NCBI RefSeq assembly: GCF_047663525.1
Contig: NC_092588.1
Location: 93,741,501-93,805,500 of the forward strand
Length of the DNA: 64,000 bases
Reading direction: 5' to 3'
Origin: Anas platyrhynchos
Taxonomy: Eukaryota > Chordata > Aves > Anseriformes > Anatidae
Positions 46,690-59,517 of the stretch are shown piece after piece; within the stretch, counting starts at the first letter, position 1, and every line of letters starts with the position of its first letter. The notes beneath the pieces were generated by a model. It was not told the DNA's origin, did no database searches, and saw only the letters and a list, made by a program, of their open reading frames with translations. The position numbers and the translations under genes were made by a program.

Positions 46690-49600
46690 AAACAATAGTT
46701 GGAAGAAAGAAAAAAGACTCTCACTAATTTTTAATGTACCTTCATTAATGGCATGAAAAGCTGGTCCTCTGTATGTACACGTTATGGAGATTGTTAACAT
46801 CCACTTCCAGGAATGCATCCCTAAGCAACCCATTGGCTTTTTATGATTCTTCCCATGCTTCTGGAGAGATACGTTAATGAATAAAAAGGAGCTTCTGTCA
46901 GAGATAAGTATTTTCACCCTGCTGAAGGTCAGAAAATGAGGAAAAAATTGGCTAATTAAACTCTTCAGAGTCATTTTGTGCTTACTGCATGTAATCGTGT
47001 ATCATTATCCAAAACGGTTAAGGGCCTAAACTATCTGATACCCTTTAAAACAACGTTGCTGTTTTTAAGTACACTATCTGATCAAGCTGAAGCCATTCTT
47101 TGAGGATCACAAGCAATGTACAAACTACCACATTAGTCCACATCAATAAGCCTTGGGTTGTGGCTTAACTGTCATATTTGCCACAGTAATTAACTTTGTT
47201 ATACTCATTTTATAAGAAGTGTTATTTGCAATATGTTTAGTCTTGATTGATTAGTACTACCAGCAAGAATATTCAAATGCAGTTTAATCTATGGCTTATA
47301 TCCAAAAAGATAGCTTACATTTTAGCTAATGAATGATGGTTAAATCCAGGCCATGAATCATAATGCAAATTAGAATGAACTTGCATTTCTAGTTGCGCTT
47401 TGCTACAACTACTACTAAAATTTGCTAGTGGTTGAATTAATTATAACAGATAATTCAACCCCTTTTTTTTCTGCTTGTGAGTGGTCTGTCAACAAGGAGT
47501 GGATTTTTATATAATAAGGTAGTTATTACTATTTATAATACAACATATCTGCTTACCCAAAGTGTTACTTACTTAAAAAACATTAGTTTAAATGAACACC
47601 CTGATGGTGTAGAAACTAAGCTGATAAAAATATATACATTATCACTTGTCTTATGAGGCTCTGAAAATACCAGACTAAGATTATTGGCAGGGCTGTTGCT
47701 CAGTTTATCCTTTGGTAGCAATCCCAGTGAGTTACAGAATTTCTGCTTGCTTGAGATTGTATTTCACCCCACAGGCATGACGGTCTGGAGAAGACACCAT
47801 CAAATATTCTTAGCAGGATCCCTCTTGCCCCAACCCAGTCAAAAACAACCTGAACCAAGTGTGTTAATGCATATTCCTCCTCTCAACTGAACCAGGTGCC
47901 TCTGGATTTGCCCATCTCCCATGTTTAACAGAGAATGGGTGGTTTGTGATGTGGCACTACCTGAAGAGCTGTGTGCAGCAGCATAGTCAGCATGTTTCTT
48001 GACCAAAAAGGCACATAAATCCATACCACAGAGGAGAATGTCTGTGTTTTCTTTATGAATGAAGTCCTTGAAAAAGGCATTCTTTTCATAAATTGCTTTT
48101 ACTCTTTTATAATTTTCTTGACAATAATTCTTGGTGAGTATGCTGATAACAACAACAAGGCAAACTTAATATTCACTCAGACTTAATCAAATAGATCATA
48201 TAGTCTTCATTTTACCCATTAAAATATTTTCATTTATAAAAATTAATCTAAATATAAATATTAACACTAAAGATTGAAATCACTTGATGACAAAATAATT
48301 CTTCGTGTGCTATATGTTTTTATGATTTTTTAAACAGTAAATTATATCTTTGCACATATTTGGCACAATAAACGTTTGTAAAAATTCAAATGCCTTATAG
48401 CAGGTAGGATTTTTTTTCTTTTTTCTGTTTTCTTTTTGCAATGCCTACACAGTACACATTTTTCTGTCAAAGAAGACTGAATATTTTAACATTGTAACAT
48501 GATAATAGTTGCTTTTCATGCCTCTTAAGGAAAACAACCTATTCCAAACTTTGTTGGCTTATTTAAATCACACTAACAAAACAAAAGCCAAAGAGTTATT
48601 CTATTAAAATTAGTAATTTCTGCATTGATATTACATACACAACATTAGTTATTATTATTAGATGAATATGTAGACCAACCACCATTAATGACATAACACG
48701 CATACCTGCATAAACCAGAACCTGGGAATGTATTGTGTACATATACAAGAACAGTCAAGGGAGGAGGAGGAGACTGAATAAAAGAAAATTCTTAAGCATC
48801 CTACTCTGTTTAATCTCCTTTACTGGGTTGCATAAATAAATAAAATCTATCATATATATATATATATATATATTTATATATTAAACAAAGCGGGCCAAAT
48901 TCTGCCCTCACATCTGTACAAACCAGTTCCAGAGAACTAGTATTGTGTGAGAGTAAGAGAAGGCATAATTTCACCCAGAATAAACATATCGAGTCAGACC
49001 TTCGGCAGATGGAAATTCATCAAAGAGATAGAGCGAGACTTGTGTCTTCTAGGTGAGAAGATGGCTGTATATTTTCTGACAGTTCCTTACATACAGCTGG
49101 ACATCAGCATGCTGACAAACTTGGCTTCAAATGTAGGTGACAGATTTGTAACTGGAACTGTTTTCTCAACCATACCATCCTGCTATCCTTTACCAACCCC
49201 ACCTGACCCCCAAGCCCCAGTGTAGTCAGGAGATTTGCCGAGTTTTGCTCATACTTGCCCAAGCACTAGCATGTCATGTCCCAGGGTCGCAGGGGACCAT
49301 GTTCCTGCCTGCTGTCAAGTAATGTGGGTGCTCTGCTAGCTGGGAACCTGGGGAAAGAAGCAGCTCTCCTCCGCTGGTACCTGCTGCTCTCAAGAAAGCT
49401 CATTGCCAGCTCTGAAAATCAGATTACTGTCTTCTGAGGGGACTGAAAATTTGGAACAAACTGAGACCAGTCTCATTTTTTTTTTTCAGTGTTTCATGTC
49501 TTGAGCTCTCTGTATGCTTTAACAGCAATTAAAAAAAAAAAAAAAAAAAAAAAAGCCATGAAGTCAGCCAGGTGCAATCTCAGAGCCCCCTATCTAGTAC

Positions 49601-50209
49601 CAGCAAAAGATAAAACATCTCACAGAACGGAGTTGTTCTCTGGCCCAAGACTCCTTAGTGCTGACGGGGAATTTACCAGCTCATGCCCTCCTTCACAGCA
49701 TGATTTCACATCAGTCCAGAATGCATTTGGGTACTTGCACTGCGTTTGATGTAGAATATCAAAATCACCTCCTCAAACTACCTCCTTTGTATTTCCCAGA
49801 GCAAAAGGTACCACAAATTGGCAAGGCCCTCCCCCAGAAGGGTCAGAGGAACACTCTGTAAATGGCATCTTCGTTCCTGGGCATTTGGTCAAGGGCCTTC
49901 CAGGGTTTGGCTCCCCTTTTGAGGGTCTCCGGAAATGAAAGAAGAAATTTCACTGTTCACAATCTGATTCAGAGTGGTCCAATGATAGTGGGGTGCACAT
50001 GGCACCAGTGACAAGCCCCAGCTACTCTACGATGGCTACAGACTAGTAAAGGAAAAGACTTCTGCGCTACATTTGTCCCCTTCTCAGAGAAGGAAGCAAC
50101 CAAAGGGAATCTCTTATAGTTTGCAGCCACCCTGCAGCCATCAGCCAGTCAGCAGAGATCTCATCCACAATGCTTTTACTTTCTTTTTCCAATAAAGATT
50201 TGGTCAGAA
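46690..50209. other. Intergenic between PRLH2 and MYRIP
   Basis: AT-rich DNA with no gene recognised. It holds a (TA)n microsatellite at about 48,851-48,873 and a 24-base poly-A run at 49,531-49,554. Open frames at 47,684-47,890 and 48,947-49,225 look like chance. Confidence 0.5.
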
Positions 50210-50215
50210 TTTATT
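50210..50215 (-). terminator. Candidate MYRIP poly(A) signal
   Basis: AATAAA on the minus strand about 840 bases beyond the MYRIP stop codon. It would give a 3'UTR of about 0.85 kb. Assigned by position only. Confidence 0.3.
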
Positions 50216-51053
50216 CTCAACTACAGCATGGTTAGATGCCATCAAGGGGACAATGATACCAAGAAGAATGAGACAAAGGTGTCACAACAGTGTTCAGATG
50301 CATCCAGATGCTGGGATTGTAACTCAACAGACATCTGGTCCACATGTGCTGCTTACAAACAATTCATGGCTCAGCATGACATCCACATTCCCCCCTGCCA
50401 CCACCTGTAAAATACCTAGCTCTGGAGCTAGAACATTAACTCTGCCAAATTATTTTCAGGGAACAGAGAAGTCTTTGCATATCACATCTCCTCCTACCAA
50501 CCTTGTCAAAACTTCCACCGGCTCCTGGAGAGCAGAGCTAGGTACACAGATTCTCCACTCCTACCAAGTAGCTGAAAAGCAGCACACGCTGCACAGAGTT
50601 GTTCTTATTGCTCGACAAGACAGATACCTACATGAACATTAAGAGGCCAGAAAATGTGGATCACAGGTCTGCTTTGTTCATTCTTTTTGAATGAAATATT
50701 GGCCTATAATTATGATTGAGAGTACAAAAACATACTGCAATTTAAAGATGACATACTTTAGTACAATCAATGAGGAGAAAAAGTGCATCTTAAAATGTGG
50801 AGCCTTGCTTTTGAAACTCAGCATCCTTTCTAGAGTCTTGTGAGAACTTTAAGGCAGAGTTTCCTTTAGCAGACCACAATGCTGAAGACTTGGACAGCTT
50901 TCTCAGTGAGGTATCCGAACGAAGCCCTATAACTGAGGCATTGTGGGTTCTTGAGGGTCCATTTTCAGCTGGACTGACACAATGGCTGTTAAGTAAAGGC
51001 ACTCTAGTGTACAGCCTTAGGCAGTGTGTTATTGGCAGTAGCGAAGTGTAAAT

Positions 51054-54000
51054 TTAGTACATCACAGCAGATCCTATAGCAGGTTCCTAAAACAGAGAGG
51101 GACAGGAAAGAAAGAAACATGAGTGAAACACAAAACAAGGTTGCTGAAGGGAGCCAGATCCTTCCCTTTCTCACCTCCCTGCATGTTTTACACATATCTA
51201 GTGGTAGACCACTTAGTCATCTTTTCTTCTTATGTGTCTACATCTGCTCTAGAAGAAGTGATTGACAGCTGTACAGTGAAACCTACTTGTTCAAATCCTT
51301 CTGGGTCAACGTGTAGCCTGTCTCCTCCTGAAATTTCACTTATGCTAGCTTTAAACTTTTCTCAACAATCACTAAGATTCGAGGTGAATCTCACCTGCAG
51401 AATTATGCTGTGAAATTGGTACTGGGAGGGTCTGAACTGCAGGTCCACTCATTTATTTCTTAGTTTTAAATAAGGATAGCACATGCCTGTAGACCTGGCA
51501 GCTGTGATACATTACTACAGGCTAACATTCTGGAACACACAGATGCTACATGCTGCTATAGTCAGACAGCTTCCAGGACACGGGACACATTTGTTCAGTT
51601 ACCTCAACAGTCTCTATTCTTTTTCCTCCACCTACTAAGAGAAATTTTGTGAAGATGCTGAAACATATCTGCATACGCTGATACCTCTATATTTCTACTT
51701 ACTGCTTTTAACAGCATTTTTGAAAACATTTATTACGATTTTACCATTAAGTCCTTGGCAGTGCTTTTCCTCTCTTTAGCCCTTTGCGTTAGAGATCCTT
51801 GAAGCATGAGGTTTCTATTAAATGTTCTGACAGTGGTAATTGGAGAACCATCTTTTTTTTCACCTGCAAAAAATACAAAAATTGAGATTTTTCACCTAAC
51901 AGATTGAAGCGAATGTAATAATAATCTTGAAAAGTCACAGCTTCTGGAGAGAAAAAACTTCCCCTCAGACATGTAAGACAAGCTCATTTTAAGTTACATG
52001 AAAAACAGCAGGCTGTGCACCTCGAAGTTTACTACAGTTTGAGGTCGTGTCAGTCTTTAGAATTACACAAGAGTAAAACAAGGTGAAGCAGGCCCCAGAA
52101 TTGTCACAGATAATGCACTGAAGGTTTAGAAAAGAAAAAAGAAAAAAGAAAAAGAAAAAGAAAATGAAAAGGAAAACTGTATTTAAAAAAACCCAACAAA
52201 ACACACACACACAAAAACAACTCACAGCCATACCCTAACATACCAGCAACATTACTGAGCCAGATAACATGGACTGAATTCAGTAGGCATAGTCTTTAAG
52301 AAAGCGGCTGTGGGCTGTGGAGAGTGGCAAGTGGCTAGTCGTAGTTAGCACTGTGACTGCTTGGCCCTTGCAGCCTAAACCTGGCCACACCTCAGCAGTG
52401 GCCTAACTTTTACAGGACAAGCATTTAGCAGTCCTCATTTGCTTTTCCCAACCTTCTGTTCTTTTTCTGTTAATTTGCCACTGTCACATTTTCCACTAAA
52501 ATAGGAAGTGGTGGTTTTTAGTGGTTTTACGTGCCAAATGTATGTTTTGTTTTTGCAAATGCAATGGGAAATGAGGAAGCTAGACACATCTGTTCATTTT
52601 ATAACTTCATCATTCCCCTACTCTGTTGAACTGTACATTGCATTGAAACTTATGAAGAGCGACTATAAATTTATCACATGTAACAAGTGCACCTTTTATT
52701 GGTGGAGCCGGAAGTTTCCTCCTCTGCTGTCTTGATGTGTCTATTGTATGCATCTGTAAACAACACATATGCATTACTCAACTCCATTACAGAAAAAGAG
52801 GTAAGATTTCCCCAATGTATTTTTGAATACTACATAATGTTCTGGCACCTGATTTGTTTGCTTTTGATCCCGTTTCCTTGTCAGGCGAACACATGGAGCC
52901 ACATTCAAGCCTGCAACAGTGAGAGCTGATATTCTGCTCTCAATATCTGAAATCTTCAAAGAAAATAAGAGACAGAGACAGACAGATGGGGAGGGGGAAA
53001 AAGAAGTTTTAAAATTACTATGGATGCCACTACTAAAACATATCCTTCCCCCCACTCAAATCTTCTTTAATTAAAAAAATATAAACAGATAGCTGTTTCC
53101 TTCATCAATTCTGACACTTTGCTCTCCTTCGCTCTCTATTCTTTAGTCCTAATGTCAAAGAGGGGTTAATTTGTTAGTAAAGATGAAGTACAAGAACATT
53201 CCAACCTACCATATGACTCCAACGAAGAGGCATTTTGTTCCTTGTGAGGAAACAAAGAAAGCAGAGAAACCCCTGCCTGCCATCTCCCAGTAACTACTAG
53301 CTATGTAATTCCATGTTCATTCAAGCATGTGTTTTTCAAAGGCTGTATTTAAGCAATTACTTTGTGGAATACATTTCCTAATTCAAAATTAATTTCATGC
53401 ACGCACAAGGTACATCCTCTGTCTCAAAATCCAAATGTTTGATCTTGAATATTTGTTTTAATTTGAATGTACATGTACGTCAAACAAACACAGACATGCA
53501 AGTACACACTGTGTAAAAACACTCAAAGAAAAACAAGTTGCTAGGTAAAACAAAAGGCCAAGGAAACAAACAGCTGGGGAGAAGCTATACTGAGGCAGAG
53601 ACTAGCAGATAGAAGTGTCACCAAAAGGGAAAGAAGTGTCAGAGAAGTCAGACTTCAGCTGCACATATAATCAGACTCCTGATTCACGACGACACCTGAA
53701 GCTGGTCACGCTGCAGATGTATCAGTTGCATGTTACCTTCTTTGTCACCCTAGTCTCATAGGTCAGGTCTTTCCCCTCCTCATTTCTCATCTCCATTAAT
53801 ATATGTAACGTAAATTAGTAACCAAGGCCAACAAGATGCCGCTGCCAGGTTGCCATCTATTTCATCAATGCACTTCTGACATCAGGAAGGTGTCAGACTT
53901 TCAGATCTTTGCTCAATCCTAGTTTGAATATGCTGTCACTGAAAAAAATAAACAGGTACATCCCTGTTAATGCCTGGCACAGGCATGTCAGAGTGCATCA

Positions 54001-57000
54001 TGTGGTACAGACTGGTCAGTAAGCCACTGCTGCTAGCCATATGTGGAGGTCATTATTCCCTTGCAGTCTGACAGCCTTACATCATCCAGCTTTCTGCACC
54101 AGGTCATGAAGTTCTGTTCAGAGCCCCAGACTTTCTGGAGCCTACTAGGGAGAAACTAGACCACTGCACACATGAGCAATTGTCTTTTGGCTGGGATGTG
54201 TACTGCTCAGCAGCTAAATCCAAGGCAGACTTGCAAGTTCTGGGTTCTGCCTTTGGTCTTTTTTGGTAGATTGGTACTGACACTGGCTTCTTTTGCCTCT
54301 ACAGTCTGCTGAGTAGAAGAACTACCTAAGACCATATCTGCAGTCAGACAACAGGCATGCACACGACAGAGCACACCATGCAAGCTGCCTGGGAACAAGG
54401 AGCAGGTACAGTATTAGTACTACAGTAACATGCTGTTGTCTGAAAATTAGCTGGGGGAAGAAACAATTGCAGTACATCTGGCTGTACCTAGTGACACATC
54501 TCAGTTATACTTTGCTCAGCTCCTGTGATGCAGCTGTGTATCCTTGGATCATGAGTTTGCTGAGATACAAAATAATATTACAACTAAGCGTGCACAGACA
54601 AAAGGTAAGCACAAGGGAAGTCAGTGTGAAACTGCAGGTGGGGAGGAGCTGCCGTCCTCACCTGAAGCTCTGCGTGATGAACCTGGGCAGCTGCTGTGGC
54701 CACCTGATCCTCCAGCTCGGCCAGCTCCGACTCTGCTGTAATGCTGTTGATTTTGCGTGCTGCGTCCTCCAGGCTGGTCAGCTGCCCCTCCAGCCCATAC
54801 ACCGTGACAGCTGTCAGATACACCTGCAGGGCCCAGGAGGGAGAGCTGTCGGTGATTTCTGTTTTGTGAGCATGGAGGTTTGAGCAGACTGCATTGTCCA
54901 TGTCACCTCACCACAAAACAGAATTATTCCATATTCCATATACACCAGAAAATTAAAAAAAAAAAAAAAAAAAGAATGCTGAAAAGTTACCTTTTTTTTT
55001 TTTTTTGTATTCAATTTCATAACATAAATACTGCAATTAAAGACTGTCACACTGTTTGCAAGCACACTCAAGACTCCAGTCAATCAAAAAATCTGTGAGA
55101 ATAACTGTTCATCAGCATATTGATACAAACTTCTTACACTATACGTGTGCTTATTGTATGCACAATGGAGTTTTCCACTGCATCCTGCACTCACCCAATT
55201 ATACAGCAGCCGAAATCCTTTACATCTCCTGGCCCTTTGGAGTGAATCTGTGGAGGGTCAATAGGCTTATTTGGGCCGCGTAAGAATAACAGACTCTACT
55301 TCTCTGAAATTAAAGAATATCTCTACCCATCTGCAATACCTCTGATCACTGGGGGTGAAGGTTTCATTTCACATTCAGCTACTCAGCAATAATTCATGAT
55401 AAATTGTGTTTTATGTGTTTCTTTTATTTCACAAAGAAATCTAAGATACAGCTGGATGAAGGTCCCTAGTTTATAGAAAATGCTAATTTTCACACAGAAT
55501 CACAGAATCATCTAGGTTGGAAGAGACCTCCAAGATCACCGAGTCCACTCTGACCTAACACTAACAAGTCCTCCACTAAACCATATCACTAAGTGCTACA
55601 TCTAAACGTCTTTTAAAGATCTCCAGGGATGGTGACTCAACCACTTCCCTGGGCAGCCCATTCCAATGCCTAACAACCTTTTCAGTAAAGAAGTTCTTCC
55701 TAATATTCAACCTAAACCTCCCCTGGTGCAACTTTAGCCCATTCTCCCTCATCCTATCACCAGGCACGTGGGAGAATAGACCAAACGCCACTTCGTTACA
55801 GCCTTCTTTAAGGTACCTGTATCACAGAATCACAGAATCACAGAATCACAGAATTTCTAGGTTGGAAGAGACCTCAAGATCATTGAGACCAACCTCTGAC
55901 CTAACGCTATCAGTCCCCACTAAACCATATCCCTAAGCTCTACATCTAAACGGCTTTTGAAGACTTCCAGGGATGGTGACTCCACCACCTCCCTGGGCAG
56001 CCTGTTCCAATGCCTCACAACCCTTTCAGTAAAGAAGCTCTTCCTAACATCTAACCTAAAACTTCCCTGGCGCAACTTTAGCCTGTTCCCCCTCGTCCTG
56101 TCACCAGGCACGTGGGAGAACAGGCCAACCCCCACCTCTCTACAGCCTCCTTTAAGGTATCTGTAGAGAGCGATAAGGTCGCCCCTGAGCCTCCTCTTCT
56201 CCAGGCTGAACAAGCCAAGCTCCTTCAGCCGCTCCTCGTAGGACTTGTTCTCCAGGCCCCTCACCAGCTTCGTTGCCCTTCTTTGGACTCGCTCTAGCAC
56301 CTCGATGTCCTTCTTGTAGCGAGGGGCCCAAAACTGAACACAGTACTCGAGGTGAAGAGAGCAATAAGGTCGCCCCTGAGCCTCCTCTTCTCCAGGCTGA
56401 ACAACCCCAGATCCTTCAGCCGCTCCTCATAAGACTTGTTCTCAAGACCCCTCACCAGCTTCACTGCCCTTCTCTGGACGTGCTCGAGCACCTCAATGTC
56501 CTTCTTGTGAGGGGCCCAATTTCAAATATTATCTTTTGATAACTGTGTTTAAAATTGTGCTACTTATGTGAAAATACTGCACCTTCTGCCTGTTTACAAG
56601 ATTGTCAAGAGACTGTTTCCATGAAGCTGGTAACAGGACAGTAGAAATAAATCTATATTCTGATTTTCCCCACTGGCAGCATCACTTACTCCAATACCAA
56701 TAAAGGCTGCAGTGCTACAAAACTACCATGAATATTCTGTGGCAGACTTTATGGGTCAAGGGGCAGGAAAACAGGATCTGAAAAAGATCCTTGAGCACAT
56801 ACCTTCACTTCATATGTTTTCCACTCAAGTCATCATATCTGCCCATAATTCCTAGCCCCTGCAATCCACTGGTAACAAGTGTTCAAATAATTTCTGGCCA
56901 TGCTGTAACTTCATGGATCAAAAGTGGTAGAGAATTACTATTATTTTTATTGTTTTATTGATGTTTAATTGCTTGCAATAGGTTTTTTGTTTGGTTGGTT

Positions 57001-59517
57001 TTGTGTGTTTGTTTGTTTTTCTTATTTGTATTACTGGTTTCAGGGCATATATATATATATATACAAGGTATATACATTTTGTTCCTGTACATGACTTTGC
57101 TAAGAAGCAAATTCACTATGTCTTGTATGAACTGCATCTTGTTAGATGACAACGTAACTTCAAGCATGAAATTCTTGAAAAGTGTACCTAGGACAAATAA
57201 ATCATTTGATTTAACATCTTTGCTGAAGTACTTGGAGACACAGGTAGTTAACATTCTGATTTAAATAGAAACGTTCCTACTTTGTGGGTTTAAATTATTC
57301 TTTCCGTTCAAATCAGTGAAGGTTCTTTTTTGATTTCTCTATCATATCTAAATGTCAGAGAAAGAAGAAAGAAGAGCACTATGATCACAAACCTCTAGGA
57401 AGATGAACGAAAGATGCATTTAAATGTTATGCCAAAATTCTCTTCACAATAATTTGGATATTTCACAAGCAAAAATAAATAAATAAATAAAACAGAACAT
57501 TAAAAAAATGTGGCAAGAGGTGAACAATATTTTTGTAACTTAAGAACCCCCATATTTGTTACATTTTGGTTTAACTTAACATTTTCTGTCTAGATTTAAA
57601 TAGAAGGTTTTTCTTAAGATTCTCTTTACCTGAACAATCATTGCAGTTCAAGCAGCAATGGTGTACTTGCAGGTCTCCACGAAATTATACCCTTTTGAAT
57701 TACACCCATTAACAATCAGATTCAGGAGACTTATTTTACCAACATTTAGGCATGCATAGCTTCTACTAACACCCACCAGACCTAGTGCTGGGACAGGTGG
57801 CCCCTACACTCTCCCCACTGATGCATGTACAATCAACAAAACACTGAGAACAAGAATGAACGCAGTAAGGTGTCTGTCTACATGTGCACCCAGATCCTCT
57901 TTCACAATTTGCTGCAAAGAAGATACACTGCATGCAGGTATGCCCCCATCGGCACTGGGAAAAAATATGGATTCCTGGATTTCTAAAGGTTTTTTAAATT
58001 TACACATTGACTGTGGTGATGAAATCATGAAACCATGCAGTTTTGTCATGTACTTCAAATCCTGTGTGGATTTGTGTGGACAAAGATAGTGTGGGGACAC
58101 AACAAGGCTGATCCAACTGGATGCCTTATGAATTATGCAGGCCACTGAGAGAAGATAAATCAGCTATATGCTGCAAGCAGGGAAACACCACAGAAAGAAA
58201 TGCTCTGCATCAGTAACCAGTGAGGAATGCTTGGCCCAAATGAACAACTAGGGGTCACAGCACCATAGACGTCAAATAGTCACAAAGACACAAAGGATTG
58301 CTGGAGCTTAAGTGCAGAAAAAACGCACATCACACAGTTCTCCACAGAAAAAAAAATAAATGTGGTAGAACCTCTCTGAAAATTGCTTTCTTTCTGAGGA
58401 ATCCAGGCTGTTGTGGGAGTGGTTTTTTGTGAAGGAAACTGGTTTTATCCCCCGAGAGAAGATTCTGTCTTTGAAAATTTTCTAGGGACTAAAGACAAAC
58501 ATGATCTATTTTCTTGAATTGATCAGGATGTTATAATAGGACAGCCTGGATTCTTGTAAGATTTTTAAAAGTTCCTAACAAAGAGAAAAATCACAGAAAT
58601 GTAATCAGTTCAATGTGGGAAGAGGAGAAAATCGGAAATTACAAGTGTACCAACTCCATTAAGTGGATGCATGAAAATTTACAATGAGTAGTGGCTTCCC
58701 TCTCTGATTCAGCATTACACTTTTCCCTGCAGATGACAGGTACTCATGAAAAAGGACAGAAGATTCAGATGTGGCTGAACAGAAATGTTTAACTCAGCTT
58801 CTCTAGCCTGCTGTTTTTAATAGCACAGTGGGCAGCTCTGGCTCCCTGGGTACTCATCTCAGTATACTGGGAAAGCATGGGTGGAGGAAGAGGTCCTCCA
58901 TTTCTTCTCCAGGTGATCTGGAAAATGCTTTCCCTACCTGCCCTTAAAATAATCAGATTGTGCTGGGACTTGGAGACGTGGTTTCAGCAAGGCATGGCAC
59001 ACCAGCACAGCCACATGGATTCAGAGGGCTTAAATTAATTTTTAAGGTAGGGGTTCTGAAATAAGTTCTAAAATTCAGCACATACAACGCTTCTCCTCCT
59101 TCAAATATTTTAAAGTACACATTAAAACAAAAAAACAAAACCACAGCAAAATATCAAGCAGCTGAGCACCTCTTTGAAATAAGATCTTTTGTTCTCTCTG
59201 TGTATTGAATTAATAACATGGGATCCATTCTCAACACACACTGATGATACCTACCTGAGCACTCTCTCTTTTCAATTGTTTCACACACACACACACACAC
59301 ACACACGGATTCACATTCTTACATTTTCTTCCAGTGTAGTGAGCTGCTCATCAAGTCTGATGGGGTCTGTCCCCAGTGGGAATGTCCCTCTTCCCTTGTC
59401 CTGAGCATCATCTGGGAAATCACAGGGACTGGTGGATTCTGCAATCAGTTCCTCTGTGGCGTTGATGACTTTCAGGACCTCTGTAGATATGTTGCAGAGC
59501 GAGACAGCAGAGTACTT
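51054..59517 (-). CDS. MYRIP: Myosin VIIA and Rab interacting protein, C-terminal exons (partial)
   Basis: MYRIP (Slac2-c) links Rab27-bearing melanosomes and secretory granules to myosin VIIa and actin. Six coding exons join in frame: 59,323-59,517; 54,662-54,823; 52,849-52,953; 52,693-52,753; 51,745-51,863; 51,054-51,086. The total is 675 bases, 224 residues plus TAA, about the last quarter of an 859-residue human protein. Diagnostic text: [76 protein letters not shown], and the terminus [10 protein letters not shown]. All acceptors are AG and all donors GT; two donors are weak (GTGCCA after 52,849 and GTGCAC after 52,693) but preserve the family order. The first exon here starts at a phase-0 boundary. 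The Rab-binding and myosin-binding parts lie beyond the right edge. The 54.7-kb exon is a long predicted coiled coil. Confidence 0.95.
52131..52165. repeat. A-rich (AAAAG)n tract
   Basis: An imperfect run of AAAAG/AAAAAG units in a MYRIP intron. On the MYRIP (minus) strand it reads as a CT-rich tract. Confidence 0.75.
54957..55006. repeat. Paired A and T homopolymers
   Basis: A run of about 17 A (54,957-54,973) and a run of about 15 T (54,992-55,006), separated by 18 bases. They can fold as a hairpin in intronic RNA about 135 bases upstream of the 54.8-kb MYRIP exon. Confidence 0.7.
55494..56519 (-). mobile_element. CR1 LINE copy C, 3' fragment, interrupted by CR1-D
   Basis: The pieces 55,494-55,820 and 56,357-56,519 are consecutive parts of one CR1 3' end: the first stops at ggtacctgta and the second resumes with agagagcaataaggtcgcccc. 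They encode the C-terminal end of ORF2 ([20 protein letters not shown]). The copy lies in a MYRIP intron in the same orientation as the gene. Confidence 0.88.
55821..56356 (-). mobile_element. CR1 LINE copy D inserted within CR1-C
   Basis: A 5'-truncated CR1 of about 535 bases whose tail has four tandem octamers (tcacagaa units at 55,821-55,853). It contains [20 protein letters not shown] and upstream ORF2 text through [20 protein letters not shown] (55,920-56,300). It splits CR1-C cleanly and is therefore younger. Confidence 0.88.
59282..59306. repeat. (AC)n microsatellite
   Basis: About 12 AC units in the intron just downstream (in gene orientation) of the 59.3-kb MYRIP exon, only 17 bases from its splice donor. 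Confidence 0.9.

Noticed and set aside
49489-49554. Poly-A run as the tail of a processed pseudogene
   Set aside because: The upstream sequence shows no recognisable parent transcript and no target duplication was found.
52687-52929. Plus-strand open frame of 80 codons
   Set aside because: It is the shadow of two MYRIP exons read on the minus strand.
55821-55853. Short tandem cacagaat repeats as an independent microsatellite
   Set aside because: This is the characteristic octamer tail of CR1-D.
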